DNA of 64,000 bases, taken from positions 9,310,752 through 9,374,751 of the forward strand of contig NC_092642.1 in NCBI RefSeq assembly GCF_039555335.1, read 5' to 3'. Shown here piece by piece: positions 42,071-53,795 of the stretch; the stretch's first letter is position 1; the number at the start of each line of letters is the position of its first letter. Both the position numbers and the translations under genes were made by a program. Origin of the DNA: Amphiura filiformis (lineage: Eukaryota > Echinodermata > Ophiuroidea > Amphilepidida > Amphiuridae). Under the pieces are notes generated by a model, which was not told the origin of the DNA, made no database searches, and worked only from the letters and a program-made list of their open reading frames with translations.

Positions 42071-42515
42071 TATTCAAAATAACATCGTGGAAAATAGCCA
42101 ATGCATTACCTTTTACAATCTTAAAACATCAAAATTATTGACTATTATTACACATAAAATTTACGAATAGTATGAAATAAGCATAAACCAAAAAATAAAT
42201 TATTATGTTGCACATAATTATGAAAGCAAACCCCTTGTCTAACCTTATCATCACACTCACCCTCACACCCCGACACACCCCCACTCACTCCTAAGTGCAC
42301 CTCTTACTCCCGAACATAGTCACCTCAAATAATACGCGCCACACTCCAAATCACTCATATTCTCACTCATACCATAAAAATTAAAGTAAATAAAATTGCA
42401 TCAAATAAACTGTTAAATCATTGGGTCATTTGGAATTGGGTTTGGAAGATACCTTCTCCTATACTGACTTAATTCGAACCACCAGTATCCATGGTTCGAT
42501 GTAGAGAGTCTTTCC
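42071..42515 (-). mobile_element. 5'-truncated LINE: C-terminal codons and 3' UTR
   Basis: Minus strand: a readable RT C-terminus (WWFELSQYRRRYLPNPIPND) ends at TAA (42415-42413). A GT-rich 3' UTR with TGAGTGGGGGTGTGTCGGGG-type sequence follows, then an AATAAA and the TGAAA tail. The GT-rich 3' UTR resembles that of the second LINE and of the tract at 13730-14510. Confidence 0.6.
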
Positions 42516-42519
42516 TATT

Positions 42520-43035
42520 CCGAGGAAATATTGCAATTACACACCTTATTGCCTTTTAACAATAACCAATGACACTAGCACATAATGTGACTATCCATCT
42601 CAAACCGCTCGTAAAGTCGGCAAATTGTATTTCGAGTTACAGTGCAAAATATGCATAGAGGTTGTATTCATATGTCCCTAATATTTGTCCGACATGTTTC
42701 TCATCTTAGTCCAGTCAAACACCAATCTTTAATCGTATTGTTGAAAAGGATAATAAGCTTATACTTATGTATAGCATTAGTAAAAACTTAAGTCTTTGTT
42801 TGCTTTGGCTAAATCCTTTTCAAGTGGTCGGTTAACCAACAATTAACAATGAGAGGACATTCCTGAACCTCGTTCAGTTGGGGATGATTTGAAGCATGAT
42901 ATTTAATACCAGCAATGTGGAAAAAAAGAAATAATGTAATGCCAAAATAATGTACCCTTTTACGGAAGGAGCAAAGTTTAACAAGTTATAACACCGCTTC
43001 TGCAGTACGAATGTCAGCGGCGAATGTCAGGTTAT
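42520..43035. other. No recognisable gene
   Basis: AT-rich, no convincing coding frame, RNA or repeat. Confidence 0.5.
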
Positions 43036-43039
43036 TATT

Positions 43040-43330
43040 TCCCAGTCTTGAAAAAAAAAGGCAGAGGTGGGAATCGATCTCGGTACCTCCCGGTTAAAAA
43101 GCACCGTGCAAGACCACTAAGCCAACTAAATATCTGTTGTGAGATGTGTGACATTAATCTTTGATATTGCTTAAGGGAGGTTTAATGAGCGAACCGTGTT
43201 TTGGATTCCAGAGGGAGGGTGTCTGTAAGAGGCACAGCCATCAGAAAATGAATAACTGAGATCGCGCGCCAAATGAACTTACTGCAGAAATTTTCCAAGT
43301 CTTTAAAAAAATAGGCATAGGTTATCTCAA
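43040..43330 (-). repeat. tRNA-derived SINE, family S1, minus strand
   Basis: Minus strand: a body segment (TTTGGCGCGCGATCTCAG, TTTTCTGATGGCTGTGCC, CCCTCTGGAATCCAAA) at about 43310-43185 is followed by a tRNA-like sequence (TAGTTGGCTTAGTGGTCTTG ... GATCGATTCCCACC, 43133-43060), then TTTTTTTTTCAAGACTGGGA. A plus-strand relative at 57070-57310 has tRNA, T-run, CAAGGCTGGGAAA, then the same body. The copy here therefore looks like the end of one unit joined to the start of the next, a tandem arrangement. Confidence 0.65.
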
Positions 43331-43331
43331 G

Positions 43332-43409
43332 GACAATATTGTTCAAGGTTGCGCCGCAGGCTTACAAAGAGACAATATTGTTCAAGGTTGCGCCGCAGGC
43401 TTACAAAGA
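43332..43409 (+). repeat. 39-bp perfect tandem duplication
   Basis: Two adjacent copies starting GACAATATTGTTCAAGGTTG (43332-43370, 43371-43409), with a few further bases of a third. The perfect identity suggests a recent duplication or an assembly artefact. Confidence 0.85.
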
Positions 43410-44005
43410 AACAATAGCAATCAAGCTTAAACTTTAAATTAGCACCCGATAGAGGGCAGGGCCTGAAGAATGAGGGAAATTATGGGGTAAATATTTAACG
43501 GAATAAACTGCATAATCATATTATTTAGATTTATTCCGTTAAAAATCTTATTTTAACTTATCAAATTACTAGTTTTTATATTCTATGGTGTCAAATATTT
43601 AATATGTGATCCTGTCTTCTGGAGTACAAGAGTATACTCTCACATGATACTTAATATGTGATCCTAATACAGTATCTCATATTAGGTTTCATGTTCTCCT
43701 ACCCACTATGGGTGAACTCGTTGCTTCCCTTCTCCAGATACCTGTACTTCAAGGTCGCTCTTACCCCACGCCTTAATGGAACAAATCGTGGAATTAAATC
43801 AGTAATAAAAGAAGTAGATTCTTATTTAGCGGTCAAATTGGATAAAAGGGGAAATATTTGTCCCTGCTCTAAAGAAAATATAGGTTAGAAAATTATCAAA
43901 TAAATTTAAATTAAAAATTGAGATTTTATATTTATTTATTTCACGAGGCGGCATTATCACAGACAAACACTGTATACGCTAAAAACTCGACACTTATCAC
44001 TAGAT

Positions 44006-44115
44006 GCTGTCATAGCTCAGTGGTAGAGCATCAGACTGGTAATGTCAATATCGTTGGTTCGAATCCGCCTGCTAGCAATGGTTATATTTATGATTTTAAT
44101 GCTACGCTACGCTAT

Positions 44116-44187
<72 letters not shown>
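44006..44187 (+). repeat. tRNA-Thr-like SINE with TTTA tail
   Basis: 44006-44076 folds as a tRNA: acceptor GCTGTCA/TGCTAGC (6 of 7 pairs), a perfect D arm, anticodon loop CTGGTAA (anticodon GGT, Thr) and B box GGTTCGAATCC. The anticodon and T stems have mismatches, so it is not a sound tRNA gene. After about 35 bases it runs into about 19 TTTA repeats (44113-44187), the kind of tail seen on SINEs. Confidence 0.6.
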
Positions 44188-44610
44188 ATAATTTTATATA
44201 ATGAAAGGGGTATGGGTATATTTGAAAGGGGTATATTTGAATGGCGTATACAATTTGAAATGTTGACACCCGTATAATCCTATGGGGCACACCGACATCG
44301 CCCGGTTAATAATTACATTATACAGCCAAGGACACTGAAATGAATACCCGGGATCGATACACGTGAATGTGCTATGCACGATTGATATTCAGACGATAAA
44401 TCTTTGGATACCGGGGTAGATAATGATGAATATCTCCCGCAAATGATTTCGTATAAAGAAACCAGATTTGGTTCCTTGCACTTGATATATATGTTCAACG
44501 GATATTATTGTCGTTAGCTAGCGTCTTGAGAAAGAAGCTTGCGTCTTGACTCACAAACTGACAGAAATATTCTGATTTTCTGATGTGAGCGCTCACTCAC
44601 ATGGCGTATA

Positions 44611-44882
44611 CAGGGTGTAACAATAAAATTTATACAATTGCATTTTGACTTCTCGGGAAAAAAAATAAAAGAGTTATGGCACAAATGTTATATGCAATAC
44701 AATCAGTAATATCTTGGCTAAAAGAAGACGTTTAGTTGGTTTCTTTACTAGCTTAGGTTCAAAAGTTATGTCCGATTAATTAAATCGTCCAGAAAACGTG
44801 TTGGGCCATTTTTGCCATGTTTGCATATTATCAAGTTTGAACCGCGTAGATATGGTGATCGTGCATTAAATATCAAAGAACT
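44611..44882 (-). mobile_element. Split Tc1/mariner-like element, one part
   Basis: TA (44609-44610) then CAGGGTGTAACAATAAAATT; reading inward this is the reverse complement of 22981-22740 of the intact copy. Homology stops at ATCAAAGAACT near 44882. The rest of the same element is found at 50799-51637, beyond the Gypsy insertion. Confidence 0.82.
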
Positions 44883-44896
44883 CTAATAAAGAACTT

Positions 44897-45582
44897 TGGG
44901 AATAGGACTCGCTAAATATTTTAACCGGCGAGGTAGGTACCAGGGAATAATCACACGGCTTGGTAGATGCGTCTTAGTTCACTCGTCTCGGCTAGTCCCT
45001 CAGATTGGTATTCGGTTTGTCGTCTCTTCATCATAGATTTGGCCGAGTAGGGGCGCTAAAATAAAGTTCTTCATAGAACTAGAGGTTCAACCAGGGACTT
45101 ATTTAGGCTTTTAGAATCAGCCAAGCACGAATATTATCACACAAACATGAAGACAATCACAACCACAATTTACGGATATTTAAGTTATATTTATTACTTA
45201 CTACATCTTCTTCATTCGGTATGAAACTTTATATTAAAACTAACACGTGAACTAGGAGTAGAACAAACTCCATTATCAAGTAATAATTAGCGAGAATTGT
45301 TCTCGCTCTAAAATAAGAAGTTGTGTTCAAATCTTGACGCACACGGAGAGTTTATGGAGAGATGTTAACCCTCTGAGTGAATGCCACAGACTACAATTAA
45401 ACATCCGTTTGCGTCGTCCACAAAACCTTCGTTTACAAAAGACCATTGTGACGTTTAACGATAGTCTAATCGAAATGATACGAGAGAGTGATCTCACTCG
45501 GGGTGAATGACACCATAATTTTGAATAAATAAATAAATTAAAATAGAAGGCCCGGGATATAAAATAATATATCGCCACAACA
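44897..45582 (-). repeat. Probable 3' LTR of the Gypsy element
   Basis: Begins TGTTGTGGCGATATATTA directly after the polypurine tract and ends ...CCTATTCCCA. The TG...CA ends and position fit an LTR, but with no second LTR in the window the borders are inferred. Fourteen bases (44883-44896) separate its end from the split transposon; they partly repeat the neighbouring AAAGAACT. Confidence 0.6.
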
Positions 45583-45585
45583 TAC

Positions 45586-46862
45586 GCCCTCCCTAAAAGT
45601 TTTGGCGCCTGACAAAAGTAAATTTCTTGAACACCAAATTTGTTCTACTTTCCAGTTCATAATTGAATTGCAAATTTCATTTATGTTTATACAATCATTG
45701 ACTGTCTCTGATAACAATTCAGGACATTTTTATAATTCATTGATTATTAAACAAAATTTTATGAAGGTAAATTTATGCGATATAAATCCTCTTATCCTCA
45801 TCAGTGTATCCTCGTTATGTGATGATTTCAATATGCGAAGATAATAGAAAGTTCTTTATAAAAAGCAGCGTACAGCTTTGTTTTGCTGTTTGAAATACAA
45901 TGTTTAAATGTTCAACATAATAATAGTTATCGTAGTTCATCAAATTAGCGTAGAAAATCGTTCTTCATCATAATTGTAAGTTCTTCTTCGCTTAAATTGT
46001 TTCCTTGTTACGAAATGTAATTCATCAATGCCTTGTCGTATCAGCATCTGTGGAACTCCTGATACCGAATTGACCCGAAAATTTACATATGTTAAAGGCC
46101 TAATTTTCAGGTAATTTCGGTTTCACGGAAAAAGTCAAGACTACATTGTATTTACATTACACAAACATTCCCTTACATACCCTTTCACGTACTTAGGCAA
46201 AACTCTTCTCCGGGGTTCCAAAATGATTACATCGAGATGGGAATGTTTCTTTTGAGGATTTTCTTGGACTGATTTCCTTCAATATCGCAATACATTGTAA
46301 CACGCTGAAGTACATATCGCGAAATACATTAATATACCTTACTTTAATTGAATCAAAAATAAAATGATGGTGGCATCAACATTACAATTCTACATTTCTT
46401 AATTTCTTAAATGTTTCATTACTTAATTACCTACAAACAATTTGTTCCAATAATGTACACATCCACAACATACGCGCCAACCAAATATACATTCGGGTTC
46501 ATTGTCATTATAATTCAAAATACATTATTTTGTGATAATCCAATTACACACAACTACAATTGTGACAAACTTTCAAATTACAATAATTCAAAATCAATTC
46601 AACATATAACTTACTTTCTGCATTTATCAACTGCCAAATATATTTGTTTTCATTTTGACGTCCTTTGATTTTTATATTAGTCATTCATAAATTTGTAAAT
46701 GCACAAAAATCTTTATAAGTATTCTTTGATAATTACAAATCACATAATAATTATTATGCCTCATTTCACATTTGTCAAGACATCATTTTTTTTTTCACAC
46801 AGCCTTTTGATCGAGTTGCTTACAACTGATCTAACAATGATACTGATTCCATAGTCTGGCCT
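45586..46862 (-). other. Untranslated region between pol stop and LTR
   Basis: AT-rich sequence with no coding frame, between the Gypsy pol stop and the polypurine tract. An envelope-like gene is not visible. Confidence 0.5.
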
Positions 46863-48002
46863 TTACAGTTTACCAGTAATTTTGACAGGATTGGTCTTCA
46901 GAGACTCAAGAGCAGCTGCGTTCAAGTTTGTCTCTGGTTCCCAAGTGTTTCTTGATTTTGGAAAATCTCGCCACTTTATGAGATATTCTAGACGCCCATT
47001 TCTATAGCGTCCTCTGATAATATGCTCAATCACATATTCAGGAGTTTTATCCTGAACTGGTGGCAGACCTGGAATGATTGGAACCTTTGTTTTCTCAGAT
47101 TCTTGTGTGGCCAAAAGAGGAAGAAAAGAGTCCTCAGGACAATCGTCTAGAACAAGTCCTGGAATTGGATCTCTTTGTTCTAAATCGGTTGGTTCAGTAT
47201 CATTGCTTGGTCGGACATACCTATCATATGCAAATTTCATACGATTGACGTTGATTGGTGTAGTAATCAATTTGTTGTTTTCTAGATTACGTACACGGAA
47301 ATTGACTGGACCTGTTTGTTCAACAAGCAGGTGAGGACCCGACCAGAATTTCTGAAGTTTGCGTGAAAGTCCTTGCTGCAATGCAGGAATATATATCCAT
47401 ACTGAGTCTCCAACTTGATAAGGAACTTCCGTTGCACTCTCAGCGAAACTTTCTTTCATCTTGTTTTGATTTTGCTCTGCGTGACGTTGTGAGATCTTCC
47501 TTACAAGTTCCAATTGAGAGATTAAATGATGAATGTGCTCTCTGAGATTCTGTTCTGCATAATTGCAGTCTGACGTGAGCGTTACATCTAAAGGAAGTCT
47601 CGCTTCTCTACCATACAAAAGAAAGAACGGACTGAAACCAACGGAGTTTTCAGCAGGAGTTGTACGGTATGCAAACTGTATGGCTGTGATATATTGATCC
47701 CAATCAGTATGGAATTCATTTACATAGTGTGAAATGGTGTCTAAAATTACAGCATTGTACCGCTCTTGTATCGCGTTGCATTGTGGGTGATAACTTGAGG
47801 TATTCAATTTCTGTGTTCGCATGATTCGACACACTTCCAAAACGATCTTGCTCAGAAAATTTGTTCCTCTATCGCTTAATAACGTTTCTGGACAACCGTG
47901 GACACATATGACATTATCGAAAAATGCTCTTGCTATTGTTGAAGCATTTGTTACTTTCAAAGGTACCAAAATGGCCACCTGGTGCAGTGATCCGTAAAGC
48001 AA
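46863..48002 (-). pseudogene. Gypsy pol: integrase core, C-terminus and chromodomain
   Basis: Second half of the integrase: LSDRGTNFL (second catalytic Asp) and SSYHPQCNAIQERYN (catalytic Glu), then the GPY-like region (FWSGPHLL) and, at the C-terminus, a chromodomain (EYVIEHIIRGRY, YLIKWRDF, NTWEPETNL). Chromodomains on integrases direct insertion to particular chromatin in chromovirus-type Gypsy elements. It is out of frame with the upstream part; the shift lies near 47965-47975. Confidence 0.88.
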
Positions 48003-49012
48003 AGAACATAACGGTTGCCAGAGGTTGTAATTGGTAAAGGTCCTAAAATATCAACACTAACGCGTTGGAAAGCACCTGGTACTTTCATGATTTGCATTGG
48101 GGCGATAACTTTGTGCCTATGCGTTTTGCGTTGAGAACAGGATATGCAAGATCTAACCCAGTTATCTACATCACGATACATCCCTTTCCAGAAGTACCGC
48201 TGACGAATTTTGCTGTAAGTTCTTTGAAATCCAAAATGTGCAGCTAACACGTGATCATGGCAGTTGTTCAGAACTGTATCAACAAAAGTAATTGGAACAT
48301 ACAACTGATAAGTATTCCTTTCTGGCATGTGCCTCTTTGCTGGAGTATGCCAAATGTGATATAATAATCCTTCATGGACATAATATTGATCAGCCTGTAA
48401 CAACAGATTTCTAGCTTTAAGAGCATCATCTGGCAATTTGTCGTGCTCTAGAAAATTCAACATAGAACTAGCAAAAGTATCGGTCAGCAGTGCATCTTTA
48501 AACCCTTGTAAATTGATTTCAGCTGGAAGAGTCGGTACATCTTTGTTTTCCACCTTTTTGTCATTCCCAACACGTTTACCATATTGATAACGTATATTTT
48601 TGACAACATTCACTTCAGGTTTTGTGTCACTTCTAACATAACTAGCTACATTGTCATCAGGCAGCTCAGACAAGACGTCCTCCGAAATCTTGTCTAAGTC
48701 TGAACCTATCCATACATTGTTTAATTCTTCAGAATTTTGTGAATCAGACTTACAATGGTTACAATCGACACAAGTGTTTAGAGAGTCATAGTTTAACCTA
48801 CTAAGTGCAACAGCGTTACCATTATTGCGTCCCCTGACATGTACTACATCAAATGTATATGCTTGAAGTTTATTTGCCCACCTAGCTAAATGACCAATTG
48901 TTTGTTTCTTGCTGAAAAGCCATTTCAGTGCACAATGATCTGTGACTACTGTAAATTTTACACCATGTTGTAGATATGGGGCATATTTTTTGGCTCCTTC
49001 AACAACTGCCAA
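47957..49012 (-). pseudogene. Gypsy pol: RNase H end and integrase zinc finger
   Basis: Contains the RNase H C-terminal part (KFTVVTDHCALKWLF, VRGRNNGNAVAL), a spacer, the integrase HHCC zinc finger (HDHVLAAHFG, CISC) and the first catalytic Asp (VSVDILGPLP). Separated from the RT piece by a premature TAA at 49022-49024 in the same frame. Confidence 0.86.
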
Positions 49013-49021
49013 GGCCTCTAA

Positions 49022-49714
49022 TTATGTGGTCGTGTAATTCTTCTCACCTTTGTGCAAAGCTCTACCACCATAAGATATGACTCGTTCTTTTCCATCTTGA
49101 TTCTGAGCCAAAATGAATCCTAACCCTACGCCACTGGCATCGGTTTGTAAAATGAATTCCGTGCCATCAAATCTAGGATAGGCCAAAATTGGTGGTTCTT
49201 GCAACTTTTGTTTGAGTGTTTCAAAAGCAGTTTTGCACTTTTCATCCCAAACGAAGTGCACTTCTTTTCTCGTTAAATTGGTGAGAGGTTCTGCAATCTT
49301 ACAAAAATCTTTGATGTATTTTCTGTAGTACCCTACAAAACCCAAAAATGACCTGACCTCAGAGACCTTGGTAGGTGGGGGATACTCCTTTACAATTTTG
49401 ACTTTGTCAGGATCTGTCGCAACACCATTTTCACTCACTATATGACCTAAGTATCTCACTTCTTTCTGACCAAATGAACATTTCTTTGGCTGTAGTTTTA
49501 GACCAGCTTGACGAAAACGGTCAAACACTTGTTTTAGATGACACAAATGCTCAGAAAATGAATTACTGAAAATGATGACGTCATCAAGATAACATAGAAC
49601 AAACTGCCAGTTAAGACCTCTCAAAACTTCTTGCATAGCGCGTTGAAATGTCGCAGGAGCGTTATGAAGGCCAAATGGCATTCTTTGGAATTCAAATAGA
49701 CCATCTTGTGTCAC
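49022..49714 (-). pseudogene. Gypsy pol: reverse transcriptase core and RNase H start
   Basis: FEFQRMPFGLHNAPATFQR, VLCYLDDVIIFS (YLDD catalytic motif), LGFVGYYRKYI, then the start of RNase H (FILQTDASGVGLG). Same frame as the pieces before and after, interrupted by TAA at 49751-49753 where a Gln codon is usual, and by TAA at 49022-49024. Confidence 0.9.
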
Positions 49715-49753
49715 AAAAGCGGTGAGAGGTTTTGAACTCTCTTCTAAGCCTAT

Positions 49754-50798
49754 TTACCAATAACCTGAAGCAAGGTCTAAAGTTGAGAAGTATTTGGGTT
49801 TGGCAGCGCCTAAGCTATCTAGTGCGTCGTTAATGTTTGGCAAAGGAAAATTGTCACGTGGACAAATATCATTCAATTTCTTGAAATTTATCGCAAATCT
49901 ATAAGAACCTGGAGAACCAGCCTTGGGTACCATACATACAGGAAAACACCATGGACTAGTTGACTCTTTAATAATTCCTTGATCTAACATTTCATTGACT
50001 TGTTTCTTGATTTCCGCTTGAATATGAGGAGTATATCTATATGGTCGAGATCTAATTGGTGGATGTCCATTTGTTTTTATTTCATGTTTTACACCAGAAT
50101 AATCTCCATGCGGACCTCCTTCCACTTTAAATATATCAATGTATTCGTTGAACAAATTAGTAATTTCTGACATTTCTGAAGATGACAAATGTTCAGTGTT
50201 TACAGATACTTTAGAAAGTACTTCTTGAAGCCTAGGATCCTCATCCTTAGCGATATCTATTGGCGATGAATGAATTTCATTGACAAATTCTTCCTTCAAG
50301 TTAGGAAATGGAACTATTTTCTCAGATTCCATCAGTGTAAAAGTGCCTAATTTAGTCCTAGGATACAAAATGATTGGTTCATCAGTTGTATTCATTACAA
50401 CTAAATGAGCACATTGATCAATTACACTTGACACCGTATTGGCAACTAAAATTCCCAGGGCAGTAACACGCCTACCACCTTGACAGAGACCAATGGTTTG
50501 TACTGGTAGCCTATTGTTTATCTTTGCACAAACTACAGACTGAGTGTGAGGAGGAATTTCTTGTTTCTCTAGCACTCTAATCTGACTACGCTTTTTTTGC
50601 TTCAACTTACTATCACCACAATCAATAATGGCACAATGTTTCTTCAAAAACTTCTTGCCTAAAATGATGCAAGAACTAAGATTGCGTGCAATATTCAAAG
50701 GCACCGGAAAAAGTACACCATTGACAGATATGACCAAAACAATAAATCCTGTTACCTCTAAATCACTACCATTTGCTACTCGAGCAGATTTGATATTT
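49754..50798 (-). pseudogene. Gypsy pol: protease remainder and RT N-terminus
   Basis: From the truncation point (about 50798) the C-terminal half of a retropepsin-like protease is readable (SCIILGKKFLKKHCAIID); the active-site DTG region has been lost. Then comes the RT N-terminus: IRSRPYRYTP, GIIKESTSPWCFPVCMVPK, YFSTLDLASGYW. The frame stops at 49753-49751. Confidence 0.82.
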
Positions 50799-51637
50799 CT
50801 GACACAAAAGAATTATACGTGGTGTTTCTTCATATAATTAACATGAACTTAATAATAATATGATATTTCTTTAAAATCTATAAATGAAGTCATGAAATTT
50901 CTTTCAAATAACCTTATAAATTAAGTAATTTCTCATATCTCAGTTTTTGCATCCATAAGTACAAAACAATGAAATTTTGATATTAAGTTCAACTGGGCTT
51001 CTGGGGCGACCACTATTGCCAGCATTTCTGATAACAAATTCTACACACTTCTCTTAGTTATATGTAATTGTATGCCTTGATGGAAGATGTGAGTTTGGAA
51101 AATGAGCTATAAACAATCGTATGGTTTCTGCTTGACTCCATAGTGCTACCGAATGCACAAACTGAAAAATACGCTCTTCCAACGTGAATTGGGGTTGAAG
51201 TTGTTGAGCTGCAGACACGATTTCTAGTAAAATTTACTCATTTAATGAGGTTGTTATGTCAGTGCTTAGTTGTGACTTTCAAAAAATCAAGTAGACATTC
51301 TATTATGTAATCATTTCTACCACTTCGCTTCGAATACCCCATTGCTTAAAACTACCTATCATAAGAGCACCGTCCAACTGGTCCATGGTTCAACTCTATT
51401 CAGTCACTTTTGTAACACTTAGACAAAAGTGGCCCAAGCGGTTTTAAGACAAGGTTACATAATTGGCCATATCTTCACTTGTATAATTATCATCGATTTT
51501 ATTGGAACAAAGCTTATCTGGTGGCTAAAGAAATTATCTTGATAGACAAATAAATATAAAATCAAACTAAAATACGCGGCATACTAATTTGTGTCATTCT
51601 ACTTTCAAAATTGTACAAATTTTATTGTTACACCCTG
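50799..51637 (-). mobile_element. Split Tc1/mariner-like element, other part
   Basis: Reverse complement of about 21929-22740 of the intact copy, beginning at CTGACACAAAAGAATTATA and ending ...GTTACACCCTG with TA at 51638-51639. It includes the same remnant HTH region (about 51235-50940), in worse condition. Together with 44611-44882 it makes one complete element of about 1.1 kb. Confidence 0.83.
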
Positions 51638-51720
51638 TACACACAGAGGTCACACACAGCGTAGTGGGAGCACTCACTCACATGGCGTATACAAGCTCAC
51701 TTTACACACAGAGAAGTCAA
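51638..51720. repeat. Local direct repeat flanking the split element
   Basis: ACTCACTCACATGGCGTATAC occurs at 51671 and, on the far side of the 7-kb composite insertion, the same words lie at 44592-44612. The original target was thus a small tandem repeat that the TA-targeting element split. Confidence 0.65.
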
Positions 51721-52297
51721 TTACCGAGCCTTAGTCGGGATGTCCCTTGGCTCATTATGCGTCTCAAAGGTCGGAACAAAATGGCCATGCGTGGCTGTGG
51801 ATTCAACCTACCATGGCGATTTCTGCCATGAAGATATCGGGGCGATGACACTGTGTGGGGTCATTTTGAACCCACCCCTCCCAAATTGCCAAACGCACAA
51901 CATACATAATGATCAGTACGTCCATCATGAGTGAACACACTGGCTGGTCACTGCATTCATTTGGGAATGTGTAGGGACCAGCTTGATTCACAATCCACAA
52001 CATGATAATGTGTGCACATGCTACATTATATACACTTCTAGGCCTATGTTGTTGTTGGTGTATAAGTAATGGGCCTTGCAATTGAAATGCCTCAAGCTTT
52101 TAATCCAATAAGCTGATTATGATATGAATTGGAAGACATTCTTTGATGTATTACTGAGCTCAATCATCTGAAATTACTGGTATTCATTTCCTAATGTGCA
52201 ACAAAAACATCAATTTAAACATTCAGTAGTCGATGAAGTGTGGAACTTGACTCTTTCTGAACCGCTCAGTTCTACAAGATAAACGAGTGATGGAATT

Positions 52298-52528
52298 TGC
52301 ATTGCGCAATAGAGGCCGTCAGCCTTTCGCCATCTTGTGGGTACAAATGATACGCGGGATTCTGCGTCGGACACTACGCGCAGGGCGCAGCTTGCCACGC
52401 AGCTGTTATCACGCATCACCACGGTGATTTTGCTGTTCACGCATGGAGATCGAACGACCATCGCAGCCTGTACCCACAAGATGGCGGCATATGACGTCAC
52501 GCTGACGGCCTCTATTCTCTGCCATGCA
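52298..52528. mobile_element. ~210-230-bp palindromic MITE
   Basis: AATAGAGGCCGTCAGC ... CGCCATCTTGTGGGTAC at the left (52308-52344) and the inverted form at 52468-52516 (GTACCCACAAGATGGCG ... GCTGACGGCCTCTATT). Similarity continues a few bases outward (TGCAT). GC-rich compared with its surroundings. Confidence 0.7.
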
Positions 52529-52529
52529 T

Positions 52530-53640
52530 AGAGCGTCTTATTTTCTTCGAATAGAGATAAACTTGTTTTTGCAATAGACCTGACTATTTTTTATTCATTA
52601 GGAAAACAGAACTGACGTAAAAAGGCCCAGTGTTTACGTAAATAGAATTCTTTAAGCCGGAGCATTTTAATTCATTTGCCAATGGCGTTGTTGATCAGAC
52701 ACAAAATAATGTTGTCCCGGAATGTTGTTGTTGATTCTGATTACATAATGTTTCATTTCCTTATCGAATTTGATTTACTTGCATGTATCAACATTCGTAT
52801 TTTTGATGTATTGAACCAAATAAAGCTTTCGCTCAATCAACGTTTTAAGGTACATGCTTAAAATTCTAACTTGCTAAGGGCTGGTACATATTTACATAAC
52901 TATAATGGCTAATTTGATCCTGATATTTAATATCTGATTTGTGGGTACACGTACGTACCTGTTTCACAATATCTCCCCAGGTGGTGGCCGCATTGCATTC
53001 TCTAAATTCAGTAAATTTTCATCGTCAACCGTGTAATTGAATATGATTATTTTGAAATTTCAAAACGCTTGAATTATCACAAACAAATAGGCCTATGTTG
53101 ATAGATAATATAAATACAAGCTAAAATTGTTGGGGTTCGAGTATATTGGAAAATGCCATACGGCCGGGTGGTTTCACAAGTTGCCGGGTCGATCATGTCA
53201 TCCGCCGCCTGTATCTCCCCATGAATCCTGGACGACAAACACTGACACCACTGACATCCTGACATATTCCTCCATTATAACATGTATCACAGTCGTTAAC
53301 ACACTCTTTGCCATATTTTCGTATTGGGCATCGCGCATGCTAGGCGGAAACCCAAGATCAGAAATCAATGATTATGGAGCTTTATGGCTACTAGATTAGA
53401 TTCTTTTGTGTTGTAAACTGTCATCATTCTTTTGTCTAAGTGTAACGGGTGAAAGAATGCAGTTTATAATACCCTTCAAGGCCGCATCATCCCACATTTT
53501 AGGTGGGATAGTTGGGTGCCCGTCGCGGCTAATGGCTGCCATTAAGGAGCAGGAATGCGTGAAATTGGATTCGTCTATACAAGAGCCCTTGAGGTCAATT
53601 CACCACACACGGGTGAATAGGAGATGTCCTCCAACTTTTT
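52530..53640. other. No recognisable gene
   Basis: Several frames of 60-140 codons are open but show no domain, no repeat pattern and no splice context that I can support. Possibly diverged repeats. Confidence 0.45.
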
Positions 53641-53644
53641 CTAA

Positions 53645-53795
53645 TGGTATGGGCATGAAACTTGGTGGGTACGGTCAACATGTAGAGTCAAATTTTGGAA
53701 GGTCATTTCGGGGTCATCCGAGGTCATCCAGGGGTTATCAAATTGGTAACAACTGTAGGATGGGCATGAAACTTGGTTGGTATATTCACTATCAG
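53645..53795. repeat. ~111-bp direct repeat, GGGCATGAAACTTGGT
   Basis: ATGGGCATGAAACTTGGTGGGTA near 53651 and the same words near 53761, spaced by about 111 bp, with GGTCATTTCGGGGTCATCC and GAGGTCATCCAGGGG between. It resembles a short array unit. Confidence 0.55.

Larger units (their letters stand above)
44883..50798 (-). mobile_element. Chromodomain Gypsy retroelement, 5'-truncated
   Basis: Minus-strand pol with protease (C-terminal part), RT, RNase H, integrase and a C-terminal chromodomain, then a ~1.3-kb untranslated stretch, a polypurine tract (TTTTAGGGAGGGCG, about 45597-45584) and one LTR (45582-44897). gag, the protease active site and the 5' LTR are missing. Two premature stops and one frameshift in pol make it inactive. 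Both breaks fall at adjacent positions of a Tc1/mariner-like element, so it sits inside that element. Confidence 0.85.

Noticed and set aside
41881-42170. Phe-Ile-Ser-His repeat proteins
   Set aside because: Translation of the TTTCA pentamer array.
44006-44076. Functional tRNA-Thr gene
   Set aside because: Anticodon and T stems have mismatches and a SINE-like tail follows; kept only as a tRNA-like sequence.
44109-44187. Leu-Phe-Ile-Tyr repeat protein
   Set aside because: Translation of the TTTA tail of a tRNA-derived SINE.
45600-45615. TTTTGGCGCCTGAC looked like a primer-binding site
   Set aside because: Wrong strand and wrong end for the minus-strand Gypsy element, whose 5' end is missing.
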